NCBI GenBank assembly: GCA_902613655.1
Contig: CACMHR010000003.1
Location: 31,317 to 95,316, forward strand
Source of the DNA: Anoxypelagibacter sp902613655
GTDB taxonomy: Bacteria; Pseudomonadota; Alphaproteobacteria; Pelagibacterales; Pelagibacteraceae
Length of the DNA: 64,000 nt
Direction of reading: 5' to 3'
This document shows, piece by piece, positions 52,799-62,324 of this stretch. Position 1 is the stretch's first letter. The number at the start of each line of letters is the position of its first letter. Both the position numbers and the translations under genes were made by a program. The notes below the pieces were generated by a model that did not search any database, had not been told where the DNA came from, and was given only the letters and a program-made list of their open reading frames with translations.

Positions 52799-53544
52799 AA
52801 ATATTAGTCGCTGTTAAAAGAGTTATTGATTACAACGTTCAGATAAGAGTTAAAGAAGATGGCTCTGGTGTTCATACAGATAACGTTAAGATGTCAACAA
52901 ACCCACCAGATGATAATGCTGTTGAGGAGTCTGTTAAATTAAAAGAGACTGGAAAAGTAAAAGAAATTGTCGCAATAACAATTGGCGAAGAAAAAGCTCA
53001 AGAAACAGTTCGTAAAGCTTTAGCAGTTGGAGCCGATAGAGGAATTCATGTTAAAGCAGACAGTTATATCGAGCCTTTAGGTATTGCAAAAATTTTAAAA
53101 AAAGTTGTAGAAAAAGAAAAACCTGACATGGTTTTTTTAGGCAAACAAGCAATCGATGATGATTGCAACCAAACAGGCCAAATGTTAGCTGCGATGTTAA
53201 ATTGGCCACAAGCAACTTTTTCTTCAAAAGTAACTTTAAAAGATAAAAGCATGGAGATAGTAAGAGAAATTGACGAAGGTTTAGAAACAGTTGAAGTAAA
53301 TTTACCAGCAGTAGTTACTTGCGATTTAAGACTTAATGAACCTCGATATGCTTCTTTGCCAAATATTATGAAAGCTAAAAAGAAACCAATTGAACAAATG
53401 GCTGCTAAAGATTTAGGCGTAGATATTTCAAATAGAGTTCAGCAATTAAAAGTAGAAGAGCCGCCAAAAAGGAAAGCAGGAATTAAAGTTGCAAATGTAG
53501 CAGAATTAGTAAGTAAACTTAAAAATGAGGCGAAAGTAATTTAA
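52795..53544 (+). CDS. etfB: Electron-transfer flavoprotein beta subunit
   Basis: 249 residues. The N-terminus MKILVAVKRVIDYNVQIRV, DNAVEESVKLKETGKVKEIV and the signature VVTCDLRLNEPRYASLPNIMKAKKKPIE are typical of EtfB. With EtfA it accepts electrons from flavoprotein dehydrogenases such as the one at 49.8-52.2 kb. It overlaps the upstream gene by 4 bases and shares one base with etfA. Confidence 0.96.
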   Translation: MKILVAVKRVIDYNVQIRVKEDGSGVHTDNVKMSTNPPDDNAVEESVKLKETGKVKEIVAITIGEEKAQETVRKALAVGADRGIHVKADSYIEPLGIAKILKKVVEKEKPDMVFLGKQAIDDDCNQTGQMLAAMLNWPQATFSSKVTLKDKSMEIVREIDEGLETVEVNLPAVVTCDLRLNEPRYASLPNIMKAKKKPIEQMAAKDLGVDISNRVQQLKVEEPPKRKAGIKVANVAELVSKLKNEAKVI

Positions 53545-54497
53545 TGTCGGTACTATTAATAGCAGAACATAATAATAAAAATCTCAAACCATTTACTTTA
53601 AATGCAATAAGTGCTGCATTAAAAATCGATGCCGAGGTACATGTATTGGTTGCTGGCAGTGGATGCGAAAGTGTTGCAAAAGAAGTAGCTGCAGTTCCTT
53701 TAGTTAAAAAAGTTTTACTCTGTGACTCACCTAATTATCAAAACTATTTACCAGAAAATTTAGCTCCTTTAGTAACTAAGAATGCAGATAAATATGATCA
53801 TATTGTTGCATCAGCAAATACTTTTGGAAAAAACTTTATGCCAAGAGTTGCGGCTGAATTAGACACTTCTCAAGTAAGTGATGTAATAAAAGTTAATTCG
53901 CCTGATACATTTGTAAGACCAATTTATGCAGGAAATGCTTTTGCGACTGTAAAAAGTAATGACAAAAAAAAATGTGTAACGATTAGACCGACTTCATTTG
54001 AACCTGCACCTAAAACAGGAGGTTCTGCACAAGTTGAAAAAGTAGAGGCAGTTGATGTTCCTAATTTTTCAAAGTTTGTCAAAAGGGAGGAGACAAAATC
54101 AGAAAGACCTGAACTTGGAACTGCTAGAATAGTAGTATCTGGCGGAAGAGGACTAGAAAGTGGAGAGAACTTTAAATTAATAACTGATATTGCTGATAAA
54201 TTAAATGCAGCAGTCGGTGCATCACGAGCAGCTGTTGATGCCGGCTATATAAGTAATGATCATCAAGTAGGACAAACAGGAAAAGTAGTTGTGCCAGATT
54301 TATACATTGCAGTTGGAATTTCAGGCGCCATTCAGCATTTAGCTGGAATGAAAGAGAGTAAAATAATTGTTGCAATTAACAAAGATGGAGAGGCTCCTAT
54401 TTTTAGTATTGCAGATTATGGTTTAGAAGCAGATTTATTCAAAGCTCTTCCAGAATTTTTATCTGAATTAAACAAACTCAACACTATTCAAAAATAA
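53544..54497 (+). CDS. etfA: Electron-transfer flavoprotein alpha subunit
   Basis: 317 residues. The FAD-binding C-terminal domain is clear: VVSGGRGLESGENFKLI, GASRAAVDAGYISNDHQVGQTGKVVVPDLYIAVGISGAIQH and VAINKDGEAPIFSIADYGLEADLF. It forms a heterodimer with EtfB and delivers electrons to ETF:quinone oxidoreductase at 55.5-57.1 kb. Confidence 0.97.
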   Translation: MSVLLIAEHNNKNLKPFTLNAISAALKIDAEVHVLVAGSGCESVAKEVAAVPLVKKVLLCDSPNYQNYLPENLAPLVTKNADKYDHIVASANTFGKNFMPRVAAELDTSQVSDVIKVNSPDTFVRPIYAGNAFATVKSNDKKKCVTIRPTSFEPAPKTGGSAQVEKVEAVDVPNFSKFVKREETKSERPELGTARIVVSGGRGLESGENFKLITDIADKLNAAVGASRAAVDAGYISNDHQVGQTGKVVVPDLYIAVGISGAIQHLAGMKESKIIVAINKDGEAPIFSIADYGLEADLFKALPEFLSELNKLNTIQK

Positions 54498-54536
54498 AAA
54501 TTATTGCATTTCTTAAACTAATGCCTAAGATTAGCA

Positions 54537-54788
54537 ATGCTTCAATTACTCGGATATTTGTTAATTACGTTAGCTATAGCAGATTTCTTTGCAGCGAATC
54601 TTGCTAATATTAATTTAACTTATTTTATGGGTCCTCTTTCTAGTTTTTCACCAATTATATTATTTGTAAGTGGTGCTATATTGGCGGGCACAGGTGAAAA
54701 AGGTATTACAGATTTATTCGAGGGCCAAGATGACGAAAGTTTTATTGAAGAAAAACCTAAAAGAAAAAGAAAAAAGAAAAATAAATAG
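54537..54788 (+). CDS. Small membrane protein with basic tail
   Basis: 83 residues: two hydrophobic helices (LLGYLLITLAIADFFAANL and SPIILFVSGAILAGT), an acidic stretch (GQDDESFIEE) and a very basic C-terminus (KPKRKRKKKNK). No named family is recognised. Its place between etfA and the etf-QO region suggests only general membership of this operon area. Confidence 0.6.
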   Translation: MLQLLGYLLITLAIADFFAANLANINLTYFMGPLSSFSPIILFVSGAILAGTGEKGITDLFEGQDDESFIEEKPKRKRKKKNK

Positions 54789-54826
54789 TTTAAATTGTTA
54801 ATTTTTAAGATTTGTCTATAAATAAT

Positions 54827-55498
54827 TTATTTTTTCAAATCTTTTTCTATGTCTGATCTGGAGGGCACTTTAGGTTGTTTAGAATTTTTTTCAGCTTCTT
54901 TTTGAATATTTTCAATTAGTTTTTGGAAATGCTTCGGTGATTTAGGTGCTTTTGGTGCTTTAGCTTGTAATTTTTCTTCGTCTGTATGTTCTGTGCTCCT
55001 ACAATCAATTTGAAAATTAAAACTTGAAAATGATAAACCGGCAACCCCCACATGTTTTACTTTAGCTTTTAGTTCAGTGGGTTCTCCATCATTAATTCTT
55101 AAGAAATTGTCATAGGAATATGTAATCTTTGCATCTCTAGTATTCCCCTTATTAACTTTAATTTCATTTTTATAATTTATTCCGCCTGAAACATTTTTAA
55201 ATTCTTGTAAATCTAATGGTCCATACATTCCAGTTATCAAAGAAACTGCACTATCTTCTTCCTCCGAAATATCCGCTATTAAATGTTTATCTCCTTCCTC
55301 AACCGGAAAGAGCAAAATAAATTTTATTTCTTTGCCAGCAAATCTAGAATATTCTTCCTGCGCCAATTTGGCATTTTTTATGTCTGATCTAGATATTAAA
55401 CAAAATGCATATATTTCTTTTGCATTTAAGAAAGATGCTGATTGAAAAAAGATTATTAAAATGCTTATAAAGTATATTAACCTTTTCTTAGAAATCAT
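54827..55498 (-). CDS. Secreted hypothetical protein
   Basis: 223 residues with a signal peptide (about 1-26, ending LNAKE), a central beta-rich part and a Lys/Pro-rich C-terminal helix (KAPKAPKSPKHFQKLIENI). No family is recognised. It is on the minus strand, divergent from etf-QO with only 18 bases between the starts, so the two share a control region. Confidence 0.6.
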   Translation of the reverse strand: MISKKRLIYFISILIIFFQSASFLNAKEIYAFCLISRSDIKNAKLAQEEYSRFAGKEIKFILLFPVEEGDKHLIADISEEEDSAVSLITGMYGPLDLQEFKNVSGGINYKNEIKVNKGNTRDAKITYSYDNFLRINDGEPTELKAKVKHVGVAGLSFSSFNFQIDCRSTEHTDEEKLQAKAPKAPKSPKHFQKLIENIQKEAEKNSKQPKVPSRSDIEKDLKK

Positions 55499-55516
55499 TA
55501 TATTATATTACACAAT

Positions 55517-57124
55517 ATGGCTAAAGAAACAATTCAATACGACGTAGTTATAGTTGGTGCTGGTCCATCAGGATTATCTACTGCAATCAAACTAAAACAA
55601 CTAGATCCAAAATTAAATATCTGTATCTTAGAAAAGGGCGCAGAAGTTGGTGCTCATATATTAAGTGGAAATGTTTTAGAAACTAGAGCTTTAGATGAAT
55701 TATTACCAAACTGGAAAGAAGAGGGAGCACCTGTTAAAACTAAAGTTACAAAAGAAAAATTTTTATTTTTAGGAAAAAAATCATCTCTTAGCTGGCCAAC
55801 TTGGCTTTTACCAGCCGTTCAAAAAAATCATAATAATTATATTGTAAGTCTTGCAAATTTATGTCGTTGGTTGGCAGAGCAGGCTGAAAAATTGGGAGTT
55901 GAAATTTTTCCTGGATTTCCCGCAAGCGAAGTACTTTATAACGAAGATGGATCTATAAAAGGAGTAGCAACTCTAGATATGGGTTTAGATAAAGATGGAA
56001 ATAAAAAAGATGGTTATCAAGAAGGAATGGAATTGCACGCAAAGGTTACTATTTTTTCTGAAGGTTGTAGAGGGCATTTAGGAAAAGAATTAATTAAAAA
56101 ATTTAATCTTGATGAGGGAAAAAATCCCCAACAATACGGAATTGGTTTAAAAGAAATTTGGGAAGTAAGTGATGGACAGCATCAGGAAGGTTTGGTTATG
56201 CATACAGCTGGTTGGCCTTTAGATAGCAAAACATATGGCGGAAGTTTTATCTATCACGCTGAAAAAAAACAAATTTATATTGGTTACGTGATTGGTCTTG
56301 ATTATCAAAACCCACACCTTTCACCTTTTGATGAGTTTCAAAGATTTAAAACCCATAAGGCGATCAGAAAAATGCTAGAAGGCGGAAAAAGAATTTCATT
56401 CGGAGCTAGAGCGTTGATTGAAGGTGGTCTTCAAAGTTTACCAAAAATGTACATGCCTGGTGCTTTATTGGTTGGGTGCGATGCAGGAACTCTAAATATG
56501 CCTAAGATTAAAGGAACACATACCGCAATGAAGAGCGGAATGATTGCAGCAGAAACTATTATTGAGCATTTTAAAAATAAAAGAACATTATCTTATTATG
56601 AAGAATTATTTAAAAAAAGTTGGGTTTACCAAGAGTTACATGCAGCAAGAAATGTTAAACCAAGTTTTAGTTGGGGTTTATTATTAGGGATTATTTTTAC
56701 AGGTATCGACCAAATACTATTCAGAGGTAAATTACCATTTACTCTTAAACACAAGCATGCTGATCATGAGGCGTTAAAACCTTCAGCTCAAATGCCTAAA
56801 ATAGATTATCCAAAACCTGACGGAAAACTTACTTTTGATAAAACAAGTTCAGTTTATTTGACAGGTACTAATCACACAGATAATCAACCTGTACACCTTA
56901 AATTAAAAGATCCTAATTTGCCGGTGAGTTATACTTTAAGTAAGTACGATGAACCTGCTCAAAGATACTGCCCAGTGGGAGTTTATGAAATTCAACAAGA
57001 AAAATTTGTAATAAATTCACAAAACTGTATTCACTGTAAAACTTGCGATATTAAAGAACCTTCTCAGAATATTACCTGGGTCGCCCCAGAAGGTGGCGGC
57101 GGACCTAAGTACGGTAATATGTAA
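55517..57124 (+). CDS. ETF:ubiquinone oxidoreductase (ETF-QO)
   Basis: Membrane-associated FAD and 4Fe-4S enzyme that passes electrons from ETF to ubiquinone. 535 residues: N-terminal YDVVIVGAGPSGLSTAIKL, ubiquinone/FAD region with GCDAGTLNMPKIKGTHTAMKSG, and a C-terminal ferredoxin domain containing RYCPVGVYE and NCIHCKTCDIKEPSQNITW, which supply the cluster cysteines. It is the quinone end of the dehydrogenase-ETF chain in this region. It shares one base with the next gene. Confidence 0.95.
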   Translation: MAKETIQYDVVIVGAGPSGLSTAIKLKQLDPKLNICILEKGAEVGAHILSGNVLETRALDELLPNWKEEGAPVKTKVTKEKFLFLGKKSSLSWPTWLLPAVQKNHNNYIVSLANLCRWLAEQAEKLGVEIFPGFPASEVLYNEDGSIKGVATLDMGLDKDGNKKDGYQEGMELHAKVTIFSEGCRGHLGKELIKKFNLDEGKNPQQYGIGLKEIWEVSDGQHQEGLVMHTAGWPLDSKTYGGSFIYHAEKKQIYIGYVIGLDYQNPHLSPFDEFQRFKTHKAIRKMLEGGKRISFGARALIEGGLQSLPKMYMPGALLVGCDAGTLNMPKIKGTHTAMKSGMIAAETIIEHFKNKRTLSYYEELFKKSWVYQELHAARNVKPSFSWGLLLGIIFTGIDQILFRGKLPFTLKHKHADHEALKPSAQMPKIDYPKPDGKLTFDKTSSVYLTGTNHTDNQPVHLKLKDPNLPVSYTLSKYDEPAQRYCPVGVYEIQQEKFVINSQNCIHCKTCDIKEPSQNITWVAPEGGGGPKYGNM

Positions 57125-58017
57125 TGTCAAAAAATAAAGTTAGCTCAGCTATGTTTTTTGTTTTGTTGGCTGGGTTAATCTGGTCATTCGGTCCATTGGT
57201 TGTTAGAAATATGGATAATGCAGAGCTAGTTCCATGGCAGTATTCTCTAATAAGAGGCTTAGCAATATTTTTAATTTTAAATCTTTATTTATTTTTAGTC
57301 GAAGGCACAAAATTTATTTATAATTATAATAAAATAGGTACATCAGGATTAATTGGAGGAATAAGTCTTGGTGTTGCCAACATAACTTTTATTCTTTCAT
57401 TAACAACAACCTCAGCTGCAGTTACTCTTTTGATGTTAGGCGCATTACCTTTTATAGCGGCTATAATTGCTTATATTGTTTTAAACGAAAAAATATCTAA
57501 AACTACTTTGATAGCCATAACGATCGCAGCAGCTGGAATAATATTTATGTGTTTTGATAGTATTCAAACTGGAACACTGTTTGGTCTTGTTAATGGATTA
57601 ATATCCTCTTTAGGGTTTGCAATATTTACAGTTACTCTAAAATATAAAAAAAATACTCCAAAACTTACAACCGTATCAATTGCAGGATTATTTGCAGCCG
57701 GTGTTTCTTTGTTAGTTTTAATTTTTAATGACAGTAATATTTTTATGACTTTAAAAAACACTTCACTCTCGTCACTACATGGATTTATAGTTTGTTCAGC
57801 ACTTATTTTATATTCAGCAAAATCAAAATATCTACCAGCCGCCGATCTAACTCTTCTATCACTCACAGAAATTTTGGGTGGAATTTTTTGGGTTTGGCTT
57901 CCTTTATTAGGGATTAATGAGGTTCCAAGTAATAATACAATAATCGGAGGCGTTATAATAACTTTGGCAATTATCTTTTACGGTTTAAATACAAGACGCT
58001 ATATTTTTAGATATTAA
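57124..58017 (+). CDS. EamA/DMT-family transporter
   Basis: 297 residues with about ten membrane helices in two EamA-type repeats. The first begins AMFFVLLAGLIWSFGPLVVRNM and the second near GLVNGLISSLGFAIFTVTLKY. The conserved DMT turn LTEILGGIFWVWLPLLGINE is near the C-terminus. The family exports metabolites, and the substrate is not predictable. It overlaps the convergent SDR gene by 4 bases. Confidence 0.85.
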   Translation: MSKNKVSSAMFFVLLAGLIWSFGPLVVRNMDNAELVPWQYSLIRGLAIFLILNLYLFLVEGTKFIYNYNKIGTSGLIGGISLGVANITFILSLTTTSAAVTLLMLGALPFIAAIIAYIVLNEKISKTTLIAITIAAAGIIFMCFDSIQTGTLFGLVNGLISSLGFAIFTVTLKYKKNTPKLTTVSIAGLFAAGVSLLVLIFNDSNIFMTLKNTSLSSLHGFIVCSALILYSAKSKYLPAADLTLLSLTEILGGIFWVWLPLLGINEVPSNNTIIGGVIITLAIIFYGLNTRRYIFRY

Positions 58018-58673
58018 TTAGATTTAGCTATTCTCTCAAGCTCATCTGATTCAAAGACTATTTTATCTGAAACATTTTTAGATATGTGCAATATTGCTTT
58101 AACGACATTTTGAATCTTTATAGGTTTATATTTTTTTAAACTTCCAAAAGCAAATAGGGTTAAAGTATTCATAACAGGTGTAAAGATTACCTCACCTAAC
58201 CTAAATGACTTTCTATTACCAATTAAAAGGGATGGTCTGATGATAGCAAGCTTTGAAAAGTTTAAATTTTTCAATTCCCCTTCCACTTGGCCTTTATTTT
58301 TTAGATAATTGCTTGATGCATTTGGATTAGCACCAATAGATGAGACATAGTAAAAGGATTTCACAGAGTTTGCTTTTGCTATTTTCGCAACATTAATTGG
58401 AATATTGTATTCAACTCTTCTGTATTCTTCTTTATCAGGCGTATCTTTTTTTGTGGTACCAATACAAAAAAAACAATCATCTCCAATAATTTTATCTTTA
58501 TATTGTTCTAGATTGAAAAAATCAGTCTTAATAATTTCTACTTTTTGGTTATTGACTTCGGGTATTGAGCGAACAAAAACTTTGATTTTATCATAAGAAT
58601 TATTTAATAGAATAGTTTTAAATAACTCATTTCCAATTAAACCTGATGAGCCAAATATTAATGCAGTTTTCAT
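58014..58673 (-). CDS. Atypical SDR / NAD(P)-binding protein (HTATIP2-like)
   Basis: 219 residues with Rossmann motif ALIFGSSGLIGNELFKTI, an SSIGAN loop preceded by SFYYVSS, and RPSLLIGNRKSFRLGE, the pattern of the TIP30/HTATIP2-type atypical short-chain dehydrogenases. It likely binds NADP. The substrate and even catalytic activity are uncertain in this subgroup. It is convergent with the transporter gene. Confidence 0.8.
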   Translation of the reverse strand: MKTALIFGSSGLIGNELFKTILLNNSYDKIKVFVRSIPEVNNQKVEIIKTDFFNLEQYKDKIIGDDCFFCIGTTKKDTPDKEEYRRVEYNIPINVAKIAKANSVKSFYYVSSIGANPNASSNYLKNKGQVEGELKNLNFSKLAIIRPSLLIGNRKSFRLGEVIFTPVMNTLTLFAFGSLKKYKPIKIQNVVKAILHISKNVSDKIVFESDELERIAKSN

Positions 58674-58698
58674 AAATTAAATTTGGAGAGTAGAGCTA

Positions 58699-59421
58699 TT
58701 ATATTTCCCAATCAAATCTTGGAAATGTATCGAATAGTTTAACAACTTTATCAGACCATTGATTACAGACTTTGGCGTAGTCTTCGTCTGTAGTATTTAA
58801 ACATTTTAGAGATGTAATTTTATTTGTATCTTTTTTGTAAATAGCAAAATCTATCGGAGGTCCCACAGTCAAATCACTTTTTAAAGTCGAATCCATTGAA
58901 ATTAAAGCACATCTTGAAGCATCACCTATTTTTACACTCGGCGTTATTACTCTATCAAGAATTGGTTTTCCATACTTAACCTCGCCAATTACTAAATATG
59001 GTTTGCTATCAGCTGGTCTAATAAAATTTCCCTGCGGATAAACTAGATAAATTTCTTGAGGTTGACCTTTAATTTGGCCGCCAACAATAAACGTCGCTCC
59101 AAGAGTAAGAATGTCTGTGTTAACCCCATCTGGCGATGAATGTTTAATGTTTAATTTACCCAAATAAGTCGCGATCTGCTCGAAATCTTTACATGTATTA
59201 AGATTCGGACCATTTTTACTTTTTAAATCTTTTTCTATAGATTTATAGACCGCTTGAGATGTACCTAAATTTCCTGAAGTTACTATGAATATTGTTCTAT
59301 CAGCAACATCATGAGTGAACATCTTAGAATAGATATTTACATTATCCATACCAGCATTTGTTCTTGAGTCGGAGGCAAATACTAAACCCTCTTTAGTTTT
59401 TATTCCGATACAATATGTCAT
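58699..59421 (-). CDS. Anbu-type proteasome-related peptidase
   Basis: 240 residues beginning MTYCIGIKTKEGLVFASDSRTNAGMD. After Met removal the N-terminal Thr would be the nucleophile, and D18/S19-R20 and the later SGNLG loop are as in Ntn proteasome-type peptidases. The Anbu family forms HslV-like rings and is typically encoded with an ATP-grasp, an alpha-E and a transglutaminase protein. Here it diverges from an ATP-grasp gene 112 bases away. The physiological role is not established. Confidence 0.85.
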   Translation of the reverse strand: MTYCIGIKTKEGLVFASDSRTNAGMDNVNIYSKMFTHDVADRTIFIVTSGNLGTSQAVYKSIEKDLKSKNGPNLNTCKDFEQIATYLGKLNIKHSSPDGVNTDILTLGATFIVGGQIKGQPQEIYLVYPQGNFIRPADSKPYLVIGEVKYGKPILDRVITPSVKIGDASRCALISMDSTLKSDLTVGPPIDFAIYKKDTNKITSLKCLNTTDEDYAKVCNQWSDKVVKLFDTFPRFDWEI

Positions 59422-59533
59422 GATAGAATACTTAATTAAAAAATGTTAAACATTCAAATTAATTATTACATGTCAGCTATCTAATTAATGCAATTGCTTG
59501 TAACGTTAAATTGTAAACAATGAAGGAATGTTA

Positions 59534-60976
59534 ATGGCGTCACTATGGGATAAATATGATTCCGATACCACCTATGATGAATATCTAGGTGAAGATAATA
59601 AGCTTAGAAAACAAGCTAAGGTAATCTCTAATATACTTGAAAGAATAGGTAGCAAAAAACTTCAAGAGATCGAAAAAAATTGCGCAAGCACAATCAGTGC
59701 AAGAGGAATTAATTTTCGTGTTTATTCTTCAGGGAAAAAAGCACAAGAAAAAAAGTGGCCACTTGATATAATTCCAAGAATTATTCCTAAAAGAGACTGG
59801 TCTAAAGTATCAAAAGGTTTGTTGCAAAGAGTTAAGGCACTCAATCTTTTTATTGACGATGTCTATAATGATAAAAAAATATTTAAAGACAATGTTATTC
59901 CAAAAGAATTGGTTTTTAACTCTCCTTATTATTTAAAAGAGTGTGATGGTTTTTCACCAAAACACAAAGCGTGGTCAAATATTTCTGGCATAGATTTAAT
60001 TAGGAATATTAAAGGAGACTTTTTGGTATTAGAAGACAATTTAAGAGTTCCTTCAGGGATTTCATATATGCTTGAAAATAGAATGGTTATGCGAGATGTG
60101 TTCCCTGAATTATTTACCAGATATAAAGTTTCAGATATTCATCAATACCCAAACAAACTTTATAACTGCATGCTAGAGTGTATTCCAAAAAAAACTAAAG
60201 ATCCTCACATGTGTGTTTTAACTCCAGGAAGGGCCAACTCTGCATATTTTGAGCACAGATTTTTATCTGAACAAATGGGTATAGCTCTTGTAGAAGGTAA
60301 AGATTTATTTGTTGAGAAAGATGTTGTTTACATGAAAACTGTTAGAGGAAAATTAAAAGTTGATTGTATCTACAGAAGACTTGATGACACATTTTTAGAC
60401 CCCAAAGCCTTTTACAAAGGATCTTTAATTGGAGTTCCAGGATTATTTAAAGCTTGGAGAAAAGGTAACGTAGGAATTTTAAATGCACCAGGAACAGGAA
60501 TAGCAGATGATAAAGCAATTTATTCTTATGTTGATAAAATGATAGTTTATTATTTAGGTGAGCAACCGAAAATACAACAAGTTGAAACTTTACTTTGTAG
60601 TGAAAAAATTCATAGAGAACATGTAATTGAAAATATTTCTAAGTTCGTTGTAAAACCAACAAATGGTTCTGGTGGCAATGGTATTTTAATTGGACCACAC
60701 GCTTCTAAAAAAAATAGAGAAGCAATGAAAAAAAATATTTTAAAAAATCCAAGAAATTACATAGCACAACCTCTAGAAATTCTTTCAACAACACCAACAA
60801 TTACAGAAAATAGTATTGAACCGAGACATTTGGATTTAAGACCATTTATTTTAAGCGGAAAATCAACTTGGGTTACTACAGGTGGATTAACAAGGGTGGC
60901 ATTAAAAAAAGGAAGTACGATTGTAAATAGTTCACAAGGTGGTGGATCTAAAGATACAATGATAATCGATATGTAG
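59534..60976 (+). CDS. Circularly permuted ATP-grasp type 2 protein (DUF404/DUF407)
   Basis: 480 residues from ATG 59534, chosen because AAGGA lies 6 bases upstream. The ATG at 59528 sits directly on that site. Motifs are LVLEDNLRVPSGISYMLENR, VLTPGRANSAYFEH, KPTNGSGGNGILIG (permuted ATP-binding loop), and DLRPFILSG...GGLTRVALKKGS with final SSQGGGSKDT. The family is presumed to make a peptide-like or ligase product. In other bacteria it is usually followed by an alpha-E gene, which is absent here. Confidence 0.88.
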   Translation: MASLWDKYDSDTTYDEYLGEDNKLRKQAKVISNILERIGSKKLQEIEKNCASTISARGINFRVYSSGKKAQEKKWPLDIIPRIIPKRDWSKVSKGLLQRVKALNLFIDDVYNDKKIFKDNVIPKELVFNSPYYLKECDGFSPKHKAWSNISGIDLIRNIKGDFLVLEDNLRVPSGISYMLENRMVMRDVFPELFTRYKVSDIHQYPNKLYNCMLECIPKKTKDPHMCVLTPGRANSAYFEHRFLSEQMGIALVEGKDLFVEKDVVYMKTVRGKLKVDCIYRRLDDTFLDPKAFYKGSLIGVPGLFKAWRKGNVGILNAPGTGIADDKAIYSYVDKMIVYYLGEQPKIQQVETLLCSEKIHREHVIENISKFVVKPTNGSGGNGILIGPHASKKNREAMKKNILKNPRNYIAQPLEILSTTPTITENSIEPRHLDLRPFILSGKSTWVTTGGLTRVALKKGSTIVNSSQGGGSKDTMIIDM

Positions 60977-61000
60977 ATTTAATGTTAATTAATAAAAGAA

Positions 61001-61429
61001 TTAGTAAAATACACAAAATTGCTTAGCCCATTTCATATTAGGAACAATTCCTAAATCACTATCTCGCCATGGACTTGGATCATTTAAAGAAAATATTCTT
61101 ATTTGAGGATTATCAATTTTAGTTCCACCACCTAAATAATATTCTAAATTATTGGCGAAATATATATCCCTTTCATTTATACCTTCACAACTTTTGGCTA
61201 AATCTATAAAACTCCACACAAATGCAATATTTCTAAATTCATTAGAAGATTTATCTTTCTCCCAAATTTTGTCTCCTCTTTCAAACTGTTCTATATAAAT
61301 TTTATTACCATTCTCTAACTGATAAATTTTTTTAACATTTTCTTTTTTAAAAGGTACTTTAGTCTCAGATAAAGCATTAGAATGAAGGGATATAAATATA
61401 AAAAAGACAATTAATTTCAATTTTTTCAT
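61001..61429 (-). CDS. Secreted hypothetical protein
   Basis: 142 residues with a signal peptide (about 1-20, ending ALSET). The mature part includes two cysteines (KSCEGIN and AKQFCVFY) and a GGGTKIDNPQIRIF loop. No family is recognised. It is the last gene of the minus-strand sox-side run, 2 bases after DUF2237, and convergent with the ATP-grasp gene. Confidence 0.6.
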   Translation of the reverse strand: MKKLKLIVFFIFISLHSNALSETKVPFKKENVKKIYQLENGNKIYIEQFERGDKIWEKDKSSNEFRNIAFVWSFIDLAKSCEGINERDIYFANNLEYYLGGGTKIDNPQIRIFSLNDPSPWRDSDLGIVPNMKWAKQFCVFY

Positions 61430-61431
61430 TA

Positions 61432-61803
61432 TTAAGATAGATCTGCAGCAAATTCTTTTAACTTTTCAATTGGAACCAACTCTAAAGTTTTTTCATGAGT
61501 TGCTTTTAAATATATTGGACAACCTTTTCCAGCTTCAAGTGCCCTTGCGTACCAACTTGCACAAACACACCATTTATCTCCATCTTTAAGTCCAGGAAAA
61601 CCAAATTCTGGATGAGGTGTAATTAAATCATTACCTGCCTCTTTGCACCATTTCAAAAATTCATCATTTACCTTAACACAAACAGTATGAAGTCCACGAT
61701 CATTTTTATCTGTATTACAACAGCCATCTCTAAACCATCCTGTTATTGGATCGGTTGAGCAACTTTCTAAATTCTCACCTAATACATTTTTTTGTTTGCT
61801 CAT
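61432..61803 (-). CDS. DUF2237 family protein
   Basis: 123 residues with family hallmarks: N-terminal VLGENLESCSTDPITGWFRDGCCNT, GLHTVCVKVNDEFLKW, and GDKWCVCASWYARALEAGKGCPIYLKATH. Several conserved cysteines suggest metal binding, but the function is unknown. It abuts soxG (start and stop overlap by one base), so it may be linked to folate or one-carbon metabolism only by location. Confidence 0.88.
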   Translation of the reverse strand: MSKQKNVLGENLESCSTDPITGWFRDGCCNTDKNDRGLHTVCVKVNDEFLKWCKEAGNDLITPHPEFGFPGLKDGDKWCVCASWYARALEAGKGCPIYLKATHEKTLELVPIEKLKEFAADLS

Positions 61804-62324
61804 TATAAGTCTATTGTGTCCTGTAATCTTTTTTTAAAATAATCTTCATATGATTTATTACATGTAATTAAATATTTGTCCTCAAGATTGTAAATTGTGC
61901 AATCAATTCTTGCTATTAAGGTCTGCGCGATTGTAAGAGGAGGAAATTTTTTTGAACGAAAATCAAAATGTGTAAGCTTATTTAAATAATCTATCATTTT
62001 ATCACCACTAAATTCAAAATAAGCCTGGCCGTAGGAACAATCAGAAGCCAATATTTCATCATTGGAATTCATGGTATTTATTATTTTTGATAACTCCTCC
62101 TCCTCTTTATTTTTTAGGCAAATTAAACTCCATTGATCAAAAGACTGTTTTGCAAAAAGAAAATTCTCATTACTTATCATCCTTAAATTATCCTTAGGCG
62201 GCAAAAGAGATATTTCCCCGTTCACAGTTTCTGCAAATCGACCATCACCTTTTCCTCTTAAAAGAATTTGTTGAAAGTCTCTTTGAGCAATATAAATTCC
62301 ATCTCCCGAAAAAGTTCTTGTCAT
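61803..62324 (-). CDS. soxG: Sarcosine oxidase gamma subunit
   Basis: 173 residues. Called SoxG from its overlap with soxA (4 bases, ATGA) and the pattern DGIYIAQRDFQQILLRGKGDGRF with DQWSLICL, LASDCSYGQAYFEFSG and FPPLTIAQTLIARIDCTIY, which fits the gamma chain. Sarcosine oxidase of this type is a four-subunit enzyme converting sarcosine to glycine. The gamma subunit is variable in sequence, so position is part of the evidence. Confidence 0.82.
   Translation of the reverse strand: MTRTFSGDGIYIAQRDFQQILLRGKGDGRFAETVNGEISLLPPKDNLRMISNENFLFAKQSFDQWSLICLKNKEEEELSKIINTMNSNDEILASDCSYGQAYFEFSGDKMIDYLNKLTHFDFRSKKFPPLTIAQTLIARIDCTIYNLEDKYLITCNKSYEDYFKKRLQDTIDL

Noticed and set aside
54172..54375. 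Minus-strand Gln/Leu-rich 67-residue frame
   Set aside because: It is a shadow of the etfA coding sequence in the opposite strand.
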